64,000 nucleotides of DNA from Forficula auricularia (Eukaryota; Arthropoda; Insecta; Dermaptera; Forficulidae): assembly GCA_024734495.1 (NCBI GenBank), contig JALMQS010000906.1:496001-560000 (forward strand). Reading direction: 5' to 3'. A program made the position numbers and the translations under genes. Numbering within the stretch: position 1 is the stretch's first letter; every line of letters starts with the position of its first letter. The notes under the pieces were generated by a model, which saw only the letters and a program-made list of their open reading frames with translations, ran no database searches and was not told where the DNA came from. Positions 11,220 through 21,756 of the stretch are shown in pieces.

Positions 11220-13480
11220 ACTGATTATGGCTAAAGTCGTGACGTACGGTCCCTATTATTTTATCAAGGCCACCTCGAAAAGGGTGCGAAGGTCCCAGGA
11301 GAATGTATGCTTCAATTTGGACAACGTGAGAGCTTTGTGGACCTCTGAGACCATGAAAAAAGGTCCTCATTTCAGAAATTTCTTAAATTAAAATTTAATA
11401 CTTGCAGCATAATCTGGTAGCCCATGTTATCTTGATTTCTAAGAGTTAGGCCATTCAAAAATTGAACTTTTCGGAGGTTTGATAATTCATTTTTTGTTGG
11501 GAATCACCTTTTTTGAAGTGCGCATTTTTACTGATATAGGACTGATCAAATTGGATGATTTTTTTGAAATAGAAATCTCTATTCATATTAATGACTAATT
11601 TATTTAAATACACTACTTTTCCCCTACATTCTTCTGATCTCTTAGATCCACCTACTTGAGGATCTTTGGCCTATGATGAATCTAATCTAAAAAAATCATC
11701 CTCTATCTTTAATCATCGCATTACATTTAATGATATAATGATCATCTGTGAACTTTAATCAAGGTCAAAATGATAACTTTATTTATATAATACATTAATA
11801 ATTTATACATATGTATCTTCTTTTGATCTTTTTTACTTGACCATACAGGGTATGGTCAAGTATTGAATCGTGCATGAAAAAAGTGTCTTTTCTTTCGATT
11901 TTTCGAAATATCTAAAAACCGCTCAAACTATTTTGAAAAAAATGAAGCAAAACCATGTCATTTCGGTTCTACAAGAAAGCCTTAGAATGAATATAAAAAA
12001 AATCATATTTTACAAGATATTAATTATTTTGTCAAAATGTCTGTTAGTTCGTTAGTATGTGCTTTTTACCAAATTTTGTGTACCCTAACTCAAATACTAG
12101 TGTCAATATCAAAACGAAATTTCACATTAATAATTTTTTTTTATATTAAAATTAAGCTGATTTAGATTTTGGATGAACTGGGAGGGATTCTTAAAAGAAT
12201 TAAAGTTATACAAATTTCAAATTTAAAACCAAGAAAAATTGAATTTCTATAAAAGGGTTCTATAATAAAAAAGAGAGCTATTATTTCTTTCGTGGACCAA
12301 AATGTGAGGGGTGGAGTGGTGTTCAAAAATATAATTATCAATATTAGACCTAGAACCTTTGATCAATTTGTACAAAAATTTTGCATATGCGCACTATACG
12401 ACTCACTATCTGAAATTGATAGGGACACAAAAGAGGGAGGGGGGGAGTGGGCTGCAAAAATAATTTAAAATAATAAAATTTTCAAATAAAAATCGAAGAA
12501 AGCTGATATTTAGAATATAAGAGTCTCTTTGAAAGGAGATATGATTATAATTACTAATGTACCTAAAATGGGGGATGGAAAGGGGGTTCTTAAAAAATTA
12601 ATTGATAAAATTTTAAATATTAAATATAACAGAGGGCTTAGGTGAATGATAATGTTATGAAGATAGCCACACCAGTTTATTCATATAATAGCTATTTTTC
12701 GAATCGTTAGAGTTTTGGGTGTTCTTCTCTATTTCTTTAATTTACGGTACAATAAATACGGTAAGTAGTGATATTTTATTTTTGCATGTTTTCTTCAATA
12801 AAATTGTTTATTAGTTGAACAATCATATATCGGTGTTTGACCCTTCCGTACTGAAGATAATTAGTATTAGATAAATAGGAGATTCGACCCTTACTGACCT
12901 AGTTACGAGAGCGTCACCTCTTTCCTTTTTATAAAAGAATACATATATAGCTTCTAAATTTCAAGTTTATTCTTTATTCAGTATATGAGCTACAATGCTC
13001 TAACAGATATACAGACAGGCATTGTAGGAAAACTATAATAATAGGGACCCATTTACTCCCCTCCAATATTCAAGTGTTTAGTTCTCAGTTTTAGTTAGTA
13101 TATTTTCATAAAATTTATTTTTATCTTCAATATTTATTCTTAGTCTATTTTTAGGGTTTCGCTTAAAAAGTAAAACAGGATCTTTTTAGTGTTGCTAGAC
13201 TGTCTGTTTTTCTGTCAGAGGATGGGTATCCTAAAACTATATAATATACAAACATGAAATTTACAAGTTATATGCATGGGAGTATTTAAGAGGGGCAAGG
13301 CAGTTTCTTCCCCTTACAAAACTCATTGCTCCCCCCACTAGATAAATTGAAGCTCCATTATTATTAAGATTCATCACTTATCTATTTCTCATTAAATTAT
13401 TTCGTTACTTCTAAAATTTGTCAATTCTATTAAAAAGTTAGTAGATCTCTAATCAGATTACCCAAATAGAAAGAATCCTT
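11220..13480. other. Gene-free A+T-rich region with old repeat scraps
   Basis: Nothing coding is convincing here. A perfect 27-bp palindrome, listed separately, lies at 11835. At 12990-13215 there are scraps of the common insect repeat that includes GACAGGCATTGTAGGAAAAC and TTTTTAGGGTTTCGC; a related scrap is at 55505. Open frames of 61 codons at 11206 and 11870 have no recognisable features. Confidence 0.5.
11835..11861. repeat. 27-bp perfect palindrome (small family)
   Basis: ACTTGACCATAC and GTATGGTCAAGT are separated by AGG, giving a fully paired hairpin. The same motif in the opposite orientation with one arm mutated (CTTGACCATACCCTGTATGG) occurs at 37188-37212 and 60385-60409, in unrelated flanks. 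Confidence 0.8.
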
Positions 13481-13496
13481 GTGGTGGCTAATAAGC

Positions 13497-13798
13497 TGGC
13501 CGGCTGCACCTCCCCCCTTAGAAAAAAACTCCCTAATTACGCCAATGCGTATACTCTCCACTACAGCCTTGCGTGTATATCTTGGATAGAAGCGAACTCG
13601 ACCCGTCCCAAAACCCGACCAACCACCCCAGCTGGTATCACGACTTATTTAGGGAGCCCCCCCGCCAGCGGCCGGCGGAGCCACCCGAATCCCGACGGAG
13701 ATGGGGCTCGAGAGGGGAGAAGTCTCTCCCCGCCATCCCTCCAAGCTGGCTATCAGCTGGCCGGATACCCCCCCCTTAGGAAAACTCCCTAACTACTT
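13497..13798. repeat. GC-rich block bounded by direct repeats
   Basis: This ~300-bp island is far richer in G+C than its surroundings. It is bounded by a direct repeat of the form CTGGCCGG, then CCCCCCTTAG, then AAACTCCCTAA, at 13497-13548 and 13757-13796. Two overlapping + strand frames of 103 and 68 codons are proline/arginine rich. They could be a scrap of a GC-rich non-LTR retrotransposon or simply composition. I do not recognise a protein. Confidence 0.55.
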
Positions 13799-13929
13799 CA
13801 ATGGTTGAATGTATTAATTTTCCAGCAAATCAAAGATCGTATTAAGATTTTATTCGAATGATAATTTTAGAAAGGGTAAAATCTTAAGTGGGATCGAAAA
13901 TAAAAAAATATTTTTTATCATGGAGTCTA

Positions 13930-14225
13930 TATCAATATCACTGTAAAGATCTGCTTAAGTAAAATTTGATTTGATTTTTTTATTAAATAATTTATTTCCA
14001 TTTAAAATGAGAGAGCTCTAAAGTGGCCATTTTAGATTATTTTTGTACTCGTCTGTGTTTAGAAACGGCTTAACTTAAAAAATTCAAAGATTCACACATT
14101 CCTCCTTATCAATGCCAAATAAGAATGAATTTGAGATTTTCAGTATTTTTGAAGATTTGAATAATAGAGCCTTCAGAATGCCTGCCTGACTCTCACTTTA
14201 TCGGCTTATTAGCTTTTAACTTGAT
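13930..14225 (+). repeat. Old dispersed repeat, copy
   Basis: The ordered blocks AAGATCTGCTTAAGTAAAA, GAGAGCTCTAAAGTGGCCA, GGCTTAACTTAAAAA, CCTCCTTATCAATGCCAAAT and AATAGAGCCTTCA recur in the same order at 17835-18060, 26255-26740 (with a MITE inserted), and partly at 48185-48290 and 56165-56300. The copies are strongly diverged, so this is an old family. It is not identified. Confidence 0.7.
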
Positions 14226-14608
14226 ATCTACCCTACCTAAGATAATGGGAAAATAAATAGCAAACAAAAATCGTAGGAGTATCTAAAAAATGCATCATTT
14301 ATCAATGAGTTTATAAGGTGATTAAAGAATTAAAAATGATTTATAGATTTTTACTTTTAATCAAATAACTTGTTAATATAACATTTTCATAACATGATGT
14401 CATCATCATCAGTTGTTAGCAAAACTTTAAATCCGGGCCTGAGTGGTCCATGGCGTAATTTTTTTCCGCAAAGAAATTCAGATATTATTTTAAGCAGTAA
14501 GTGTTGCACTAATTTTTAATACGATATTATATTATTTAATACTTTTTTGTATTATCGTCAAATAATTGCAATTAAAATTATTAAAATATAAATAAATATA
14601 TATGTAGG
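14226..14608. other. No supported feature
   Basis: A+T-rich DNA with no open frame, repeat or RNA gene that I can recognise. Confidence 0.5.
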
Positions 14609-15105
14609 CAGTGGCGGATCATAAGCAGGCGCACTAGGCGCGAGCCTAGGGCCCCGTCGAATATGGGGCCCCCAAAATTGATTATCATATTAATTTTGAT
14701 CGTGATATAAAATTTCTTTTCATTTTTATAAAAAATTATCATTTGATTCCGAATTATTCGAGGATTAGTTAAATCAATTTTTACTGTTTTTAAAGCAGGA
14801 ACAAGACGACTCTCTGGAAAAGTTGAATATTTCTCAAATATATCAAAAGGCTTTGCATTTAAATGCAACATTCCCTAACTGTCGAAATTATTTTAAAAAT
14901 TTTGATGACATTGCCAATATCGAATGCGCCAGGGAGCGTTCTTTTTTTGCTTTAAAAAGATTAAAAAACTACGTTAGAAACAAGAAAATAGGTTGCTAGT
15001 ACATTATTCGTATCTTTAAAAATTATGTTAGTGGTCCGCGAAATTTTAAATTACAAATTTAGTGGTCTATAATATCTTAACGGTTGCCGATCGCTACTCT
15101 AGAGT
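14609..15105 (+). mobile_element. Decayed hAT-type remnants
   Basis: Near 14611 lies CAGTGGCGGATC followed by a GC-rich run (GGCGCACTAGGCGCGAGCC, then GGGCCCC). This resembles one end of a hAT-like transposon. Inside the region is a hAT transposase C-terminus, listed separately. At 15080-15100 GGTTGCCGATCGCTACTC resembles the right end of another hAT (GATCGGCAACC when complemented). No target duplication can be matched, so the element is a composite ruin. Confidence 0.55.
14769..14999 (+). pseudogene. hAT transposase C-terminal (dimerisation) relic
   Basis: A 76-codon open frame runs from just after a TAG to the TAG at 14997-14999. Its last third reads ECARERSFFALKRLKNYVRN. This fits the signature C-(S/A)-x-E-R-S-F-S-x-L-K-x-I-K-x-Y-L-R of the C-terminal dimerisation domain in hAT transposases of the ZMYM-like branch. 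The preceding part (NATFPNCRNYF) aligns with the usual ...TFPN... helix. Upstream of the TAG the same frame continues briefly with SFDSELFED, so the stop is a disabling mutation. The catalytic core is absent. It is a dead fragment from a domesticable but very common insect family. Confidence 0.75.
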
Positions 15106-16102
15106 CTAGACGACTCTGTTTTTCGAGACCAAAGGACCAAGGAGATGTTATTTTTACTTCATTTGGCTCTCAACAGAAGATCGGGATTAAATAGCAAAAG
15201 ATACTAGAAAAATTAATATTTCTAAAGTTTAGAAAATTTAACCCACATTTAATTGAAATTCTAGAGTAGCAGAGTTTTTGATTCATAAAGAGAAATCAAT
15301 GAGGCTAACCTCTGTTTGATGCAAATAAATAAATACCTACATATATATAAATGATATTTAGAGACTTTAGTTTCGAAAGTTTGATCTTCATTAACAATCT
15401 TTTTAATTAGAAACAGATAAAATATTTCTAATTAAAAAGACTAATGATTATAAGCTCAAACCTTCGAAAATATAGTCCCTAACAAATAAGTTATATATAT
15501 GTTTGGTAACTCTACCAATGCTGCTTCATTTTGAAATTTTAAAATCCCCAAAGTTTAGAATTTTTTTACATTTATTTATTAAAAATCTTATGAAATATTT
15601 CATCATTTCACACCCTGTATATACTTGATTTAATTTTCATTTGATTTATAAAAAATCACTACTTATCGTCAATTTGTCTTTCAAGTTGCTAAATTCTTGA
15701 TAGTAAACAACAAATTCAATCTAACATTGATAACAGTTTTATCAATGATAGGAAACGAGAATTGTAAAATTCATTCTAACATGTGCAAATTATTATTTGC
15801 CTTGTTATGAATGAATGATATAAAAAACGACACACCTCCTTTTTCTAGATCATTTATTAAAATCCACATTTGTCAAGGAAATGCGTCTTTTGTTGTTGTC
15901 ATATTAATTCAGAGAAAACCCAAGTAAACATATCCTCGTGATGCTACACAAATTACTATAACATTTCATTAAATCATCTTGTGTTTAAGAGGGATTCCCA
16001 AAAAATTATAAACTTCAGAAACTAGGTAACGTCAAATGAATGGTGCTAGGGATTTTATAAATCAGAAGTGATAAGCTGAATTGATCTTGGTCTTGCATTA
16101 TC
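15106..16102. other. Repeat scraps without genes
   Basis: At 15264-15335 there is a copy of the AGAGTAGCAGAGTTTTTGATTC family, also present at 18270-18330 and partly at 39797 and 50640. It contains the shared string TTTGATGCAAATAAA. At 15405-15445 a short inverted repeat (TTTTTAATTAGAAACAGATA / TATTTCTAATTAAAAA) is visible. The sequence after 15480 is A+T rich and featureless, with the common insect string ACACCCTGTATATAC at 15611. Confidence 0.5.
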
Positions 16103-17532
16103 TAATATAATATTATTAATTATTTTATTTATTTATTTTATTAATTTATTATAGTACATTATTGTATATTTAAATATATTAGATTTTAATATGTAAAAAG
16201 ATATTTCAATATTGTAGATTGAATGGATTTGAAAATCAAATACAAATAATGGGTTTCTGATGTCGACGGCATGATTGCTCACAACCTGAGATTTAATCAA
16301 TCTTTTTTTATCGATTTCATCTATCTGGAGGTTCACAGTAACTTTCTAATATAAAAAATAGCATTTTGATTAAGAATTTTGTAGTTCAAAGAAATTGTAT
16401 GAAAAGATTCCATTTCGTCACTCCTGGAGCGAATTAACTAGAAATGGCAAAAGGTTTTATTTTTTTTCTCATTAGATATTTATTCAAATGTATTGAAATT
16501 TCATATCTATGTGTTATTTTCATTTATCTTTTACATCAAATAATTATTATTAGAAATTTGCATTTTAAAGGGTAGTTTATTTGAAGTCCAATTTGTTAAA
16601 AACGCTAATAACTCCTTTGAAATTTTTTTAAAAATATGAAATTAATAGATATTATAAAACAATTAAATATTAATAATTTAATTTAATTTTGAACAAAATC
16701 GGTCCAGTACTTTTTGAGAAAATCGTCAAAAACCCCGAAACCGGCTATGAAAGGCCGTTTTTTGAAAGCAAGAGATGCCTTTGAAAAAAAGTTTAAAAAG
16801 TCATATGAAATGAAACATTGACTTGTGACATGGAGGTGCAATTTTAAAATGTTTCTAAAACGGCCTTTCATAGAAGGTTTTCGGGGTTTTTGACGTTTTT
16901 CTCAAAAAGTACTGTATCGATTTCGTTCAAAATTGAATTAAATTATTAATTATTAATTGTTTTATAATGTCTAATAATTTCATATTTTCAAAAAAAATTT
17001 CAACGGAGTTATTAGCATTTTTTCAAATTGGACTTCAAATTAACTACCCTTTAAAATGCAAATTTCCTAATAACAATTATTTTATATAAAAGATAAATGA
17101 AAATAACAAACAGATATGAAATTCCAATAGAATTGAATAAATACATATTGAGAAAAAAATAAAACCTTTTGCCATTTCTAGTTGATTCGCTCCCGGAGAG
17201 AAGAAATTGAATCTTTTCATATAATTTCTATTAAACTACAAATTCTTAATCAAAATGCTATTTTCTTATATTAGTTACTGTGAACCTCCAGATAGATGAA
17301 TTCGATAAAAAAAGATTGATTTCTTTCTCATCTGCAATTATTTTCTTCTGAGATATATCTCAGGTTGTGAGCCAGCCTGTCGTCGCCATCAGACACGCAT
17401 TATTTGTTATTGATACATCAATTTCATTCTCTCTACAAAATTAGAATCTTTTATCCTTTATTTATATATAAGATAATATAATATATTAAATTAATAAAAT
17501 AAATAAATAAAATAATCAATAATAAGATTATC
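16103..17532. mobile_element. Large foldback element F1 (~1.43 kb)
   Basis: The left part (16103-16800) and right part (16840-17532) are inverted copies of each other over roughly 650 bp per arm. Paired landmarks include GGAGCGAATTAACTAGAAATGG at one end and its complement near 17178, AATCGTCAAAAACCCCGAAA / TTTCGGGGTTTTTGACG, and the outer A+T-rich ends. A related foldback lies at 21757-23249. No transposase is encoded. The minus-strand frames at 16133 and 16683 are arm by-products. Confidence 0.92.
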
Positions 17533-17572
17533 ACATACTACTAAAGTGTATTGTTCCTGTATATATGTACAG

Positions 17573-17834
17573 TGGCGGAACCAGGATTTTGTCCTGGGGA
17601 TGGAGCTAACACACACACACACACACTAGACACATATCTAAATATGTATATGTATAAGATATGTAATTAACTTATATGGGATCTAATTACCTTTTTCCGG
17701 ACATAGTATTTCGAATATTTATGTATAAATTTACCAAATATTTTGTTCATTTTCTCATTTTTACTTTTAATTTTTTTCTCTGTCCTGGGGGCGGGGCTTC
17801 AGCCCCCCCCCTGTGGTTGAGCTACTGGTTAGAT
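17573..17834 (+). mobile_element. CAGTGGCGG-type transposon end with (AC)n
   Basis: CAGTGGCGGAACCAGGATTT at 17572 resembles the terminal repeat found at 14611 and, complemented, GGAGCCGCCACTG at 20650-20663. An (AC)9 run follows at 17609. A C-rich string (GGGGCGGGGCTTCAGCCCCC) lies near 17788, itself a hairpin. This is probably the end of a non-autonomous hAT-like element; the partner end is uncertain. Confidence 0.45.
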
Positions 17835-18060
17835 ACCTCTGTAAAGATCTTTTCAAGTAGAATCAGGTTTAATTAAAAAAAAAAAAATTGATTTAAAATT
17901 ATTATGTGAGAGAACTTCAAATTGGCTAATTTTAGGTGGGTTCTTTAGAAACCACATAATGTAAAATTATGAAAAAATTTGACAAATTTACAAATTCCCC
18001 TCTTATCAACCCAATTTGATATATCAAGTATTTTGGGAGTTAATACGAAACCCTCGGTAT
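17835..18060 (+). repeat. Old dispersed repeat, copy
   Basis: This is the same family as 13930-14225. The shared blocks are GTAAAGATCTTTTCAAGTAG, GAGAGAACTTCAAATTGGC and CCCCTCTTATCAACCC. It is truncated and diverged. Confidence 0.6.
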
Positions 18061-18296
18061 GTGGTCCGTCTCGTACTTTGTAGTGTATAATGAAAATTTT
18101 CTACTGATTTAATAAATAAATAATACCTACCCTTCATATTTTCACACAATTGAAAAAAATAAAACAAAAATTTAATGGGGCTAGGGATTGTTTGAAACTC
18201 ATGTGTTTCGCTCAAATGAGGTTTTAGGTGGGATTGGGTATATATGTTTTAATTGAAAAGTTTTTGTTTTGCCGAGAGTAGCAGAGTTGTTGATTC

Positions 18297-18487
18297 ACAA
18301 AGAGAAACAAGAGGTTGTCTCGCTTGATGCAAATAAACATACACACATATATATATCGAGATGATATATCTGTATATATATTATTTATTTGTTTGATAAA
18401 TAATATATATACAGATATATCATCTCGATATATATGTGTATGTTTATTTGCATCAAGCAGAGGACAGCCTCTTTGTTTCTCTTTGTT
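18297..18487. repeat. Long palindrome with ~75-bp arms
   Basis: CAAAGAGAAACAAGAGGTTG at 18297 reads through GCTTGATGCAAATAAACATA to a centre near 18389, then returns as the complement to 18487. The central part (TATATCTGTATATATATTAT and its complement) is nearly perfect. The left arm is preceded by GCCGAGAGTAGCAGAG, the marker of the dispersed family at 15264 and 50640. It could fold as a long hairpin RNA or cruciform. Confidence 0.92.
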
Positions 18488-19824
18488 AGGTATATATGGT
18501 ATAATTTTATTAATTCACTAGATAGTTTCAGTCCCCAGTTAATAACCATCTTAAGTATCAAAACCTATTTTAATTTTTGAAATTGTCAATAAAAAGATCT
18601 AATTTTCATTCTTGATTTTATTGATGTTTTTTGAGCCCTCATTACCCCAAAAATTTCATTTTTACCACACTTTTCATCATCCCCGGTTTACGAGCTGCTG
18701 ACAGAAAGACAGACATACCTTGTATTCACACTAATTACGGCTCCATTACACGTTTTTAAGAAAAACCCAAAATACCGTAAATTTTGGGAATCCGGTAACG
18801 GTTTACCTCCGGCGTTCGAAATGAATCACATTCTTAATGAGGTTGTGTTCTTAGCTAAAGAAAATTCTGATAATAAATGGTTGTTGTTTCCGGAGCTCTG
18901 ACTTTCCTTATTTTTGTGACGTGCTTTGATCCACGTATCCACGACAAAGCTCTACGAGAGATTGGCCCAGAGGGCTCTGCCCCTTATCGTCACTCAAGCC
19001 AGAATCACATGATTCTCGCGTCTTCATTCATTATTATTATTATAGGGGGTTTAAAGGAGCATTGACTGCTAAGGTCATTAGCGCCTCGAATTTGTAAAAC
19101 ATTCTACTTTTAATTATACATAATATTTTAACAAAATATCAAAGGGACCAGTTTCGAAATAAAAAGGGAAAAATAAAAATCGTTTTTTTTATATTTTATA
19201 AATTTAAGGGTTTTTTAGTCACATAAAATAAATAAATACAGTAATTTTAATTAATTATTAATATTTATTTGATTGATTTACCAGACAGTTTCGCTCCGCA
19301 CTGGTTGACTATCTTCAGTAGTACTAAAAATTGAAATATTTTATAAGATTTGTTATACAATTACACAAAATAAAAATAAAATGTTTTAATATTTATACAT
19401 ACAATCAATTTCGTTCAAGATTTGGAATTTTTATATACATAACTCATTCTTAAAAAACTAACAAAGAGATATTGATTAGAATCTATTTTGAACTGATTAT
19501 CAATTAAATTAATAAAATTTAATTTTTATAATTTAAATTCTACATAAGTTACTTAAGTTTTAGAAGAATCTTATTTTTTATTTAACCTATTATATTTTGC
19601 AGACGTAAGTAGACATATACACATTTCGAGCGTGTGTGCCCGCTAGGTCATAAAACGCACAGAGGCAGATATTTTACATTTTACATTTAATTATAATTGT
19701 TTTATAAAATTGTCTTGTGGTCTCGTGAGATTATAACTTTAACTATTGAACCTCTCTATAAAATTCAAACAATAATAATACAACTTTCCTTCAGTCCACT
19801 GAGAAATGATTTAATTTTATATAG
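18488..19824. other. Gene-poor region with one higher-GC patch
   Basis: A patch at 18870-19085 has balanced composition and ends GCATTGACTGCTAAGGTCA, then TTAGCGCCTCGAA. It has a 62-codon frame (18877-19065) without a recognisable domain. It looks like a fragment of a dispersed repeat rather than a gene. Around 18690 the string GACAGAAAGACAGACATACC is part of a common insect repeat. The rest is A+T rich. Confidence 0.4.
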
Positions 19825-20334
19825 TCATTTACACTGGATGCGATTCAGAAGCGAGCAATTAAACTAATAGGAGACCCGGCCCTAACTAACTCACTCGATT
19901 CCCTGGCTCACCGAAGAACCGTTTCTGGCCTTTCCCTGTACTACAGATACTATCATGGTGTCTGTTCAGTCGAGCTGAAATCAATTATCCCACTTAAAGC
20001 CCTCTTTACGAGAAACAGGCGGTTTTCGAAAGCTCAGCACCCCTTCGCTGTCAAATTGGATAAAAATCGAACAAGCGCTTTCGCCAACTCTTTTATCCCT
20101 ATGACCTCCAGAGACTGGAACTCGCTCCCTGACACCGTCTTCCCCGCAACTTATAACCTTCAGCAGTTTAAGACCTGTATCCACAGATACCTTCGACCCC
20201 TGCCCAGGCCATACAATTTCCTCTTCTTCTTCTTTTCACGATGGAGTGACCAACCCAGACCTTTAGGGGATGCACGTTTTTGGTGTAATTCCTTCTCTTC
20301 GTCATTTTCATTTAAAAAAAGTCGAGAACTTTGA
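19825..20334 (+). pseudogene. Non-LTR retrotransposon reverse transcriptase, C-terminal fragment
   Basis: One frame is open for 169 codons, from just after a TAG at 19822 to the TGA at 20332. It reads LDAIQKRAIKLIGDP, then SLAHRRTVSGLSLYYRYYHG, then NRTSAFANSFIPMTSRDWN, then LPDTVFPATYNLQQFKTCIH. This is the standard post-thumb C-terminal region of CR1/Jockey-type reverse transcriptases in insects (A-I-K-L-I, L-x-H-R-R, Y-Y-H-G, S-F-x-P-R/M-T-x-W-N-S-L-P, FP-x-x-Y-x-L-x-F-K). The endonuclease and RT catalytic domains are missing, so it is a 5'-truncated dead copy. An A-rich 3' region follows. Other tails of the same lineage lie at 9433, 54295, 54505, 55356, 61104 (-) and 61681 (-). Confidence 0.88.
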
Positions 20335-20756
20335 GTAATATAATTACGATCGTAAGTTGTAGAAAAAAAATGTAAAATAGTTTCTTTCCTAAACAACAAT
20401 ATTAAATTTTGTTTGATTTTTCTCTACCCTGTAAAATTTCTTTATTGTGAGTTAGCAAGTTTACTCTGTAAGGCGACGTTATAAATGTTATTGTTATAAA
20501 TGTGTGAAATATATATTTTAATAAGTTAAGGATGGTTTGAGTAGTAAATTTTTCTATGATATAGGTGGGAGTAATAAATTATACTTGATAATATCAATTT
20601 TTTTGTTGTCGAAACATCTCTCAAACATGCCCCCTCATAATGAAAGTCAGGAGCCGCCACTGCACTCAACTTCAACTCAATAGGTCAAGTCGTTCCAGAG
20701 ATATAAATTATCTAGTAAAATAAACAACAAATTATATAAATATGTATATGGTATAG
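20335..20756. other. A+T-rich spacer with a transposon end
   Basis: GGAGCCGCCACTGCA at 20650-20664 is the complement of the CAGTGGCGG terminus seen at 17572 and 14611. Nothing else is recognised. Confidence 0.45.
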
Positions 20757-20979
20757 AATGTTCTTTAATAAACTACATTATATTTCTAACAAAAAATCTT
20801 ATAAAATCAATGGTTTTCGAGTTATAAGAATTTAAATATTTTTCAATACGTGTATAAGAATTGAATCGCAATAAATAGTCCAAATAATTTTTTTGAAAAA
20901 AAAAATAATAAATTTTGCTGATGACTCGGATTTCGATAAAAATTTTCAGATTCATAGTGAACAGTCCCCTTAATATTAA
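20757..20979 (+). repeat. Direct repeat D1 (with 21330-21553)
   Basis: Shared blocks with the second copy are AATCTTATAAAATCAATGGTTTTC-like sequence, GCTGATGACTCGGATTTCG, and CATAGTGAACAGTCCCC followed by TTAATATTAAC. The related string TTTACGAGTTAAAAGATATT in foldback F2 suggests that D1 and D2 are half-elements of the same family. Some open frames here follow from the repeat. Confidence 0.75.
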
Positions 20980-21329
20980 CGGCACGTGCACTCTTTGTCC
21001 CCCTTCCTATAGATTCGACCCAGTGCCATGGCCCCCACAAGAGGGTCCAAGTACAACTGTGGGTCAAGGGCGAAGCATTTTTTTAAGGGGGTATGTTAGA
21101 TAAAAAAAAGGTAAGGAGACCAAGTTTTTATCATTCATAAACAAAGACACACTTTTTCCATAATAAGGGGTCCGCGTCAGATTTTGGGTGCCGGGCCAGA
21201 AATTACATGTTGGGGCCATATATGGGTTTAATATATAAAGCGATAGAGCAGTTTTAATATTTCTTACCACGTATATTTAACCATTACTGCCTTGATGTGC
21301 AAAAATTACTAAAATGAATTTGAATAAAG

Positions 21330-21553
21330 TAAATTAAATTTGTAGCAAAAACATCTTATATATGGATGAAATTTCTAAAATCAATGGTTTTAGTGTTATA
21401 AGATTTTAAATATTTTTTCATTACCTGTACAAGTATTAAAGCCCAATGATTTTTAAAATAATTTTTGAATAAAAAAATAATGAATTTGGCTGATGACACG
21501 GATTTCGATAAAAATTTTCACATTCATAGTGGACAGTCCCCCTTATATTAACA
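21330..21553 (+). repeat. Direct repeat D2 (with 20757-20979)
   Basis: Second copy of D1, about 75-80 % similar by eye (GCTGATGACACGGATTTCG; CATAGTGGACAGTCCCC). Between the copies, 20980-21240 holds a patch of higher G+C (CCATGGCCCCCACAAGAGG) with no recognisable coding content. Confidence 0.75.
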
Positions 21554-21756
21554 CCAATTATAATTTCATAAAATGTTGTTTAGTTTTACCAGAACAAACT
21601 CTCAAATGATTGAAGTTAAAATACTTTGAGTCTAGCTAAAATATTGATCAGAGCGTATATTATATATAAGTAATGTCCATTATTTTAGGAGTTTTTACTT
21701 TTTATAGGTTGAATATCAAGAGTTTCGATAAAGTAGTGTTTATTTACTTTCGACAT

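Noticed and set aside
14581..14871. A 96-codon minus-strand frame
   Set aside because: It is antisense to the hAT transposase relic on the + strand, which carries the recognisable signature.
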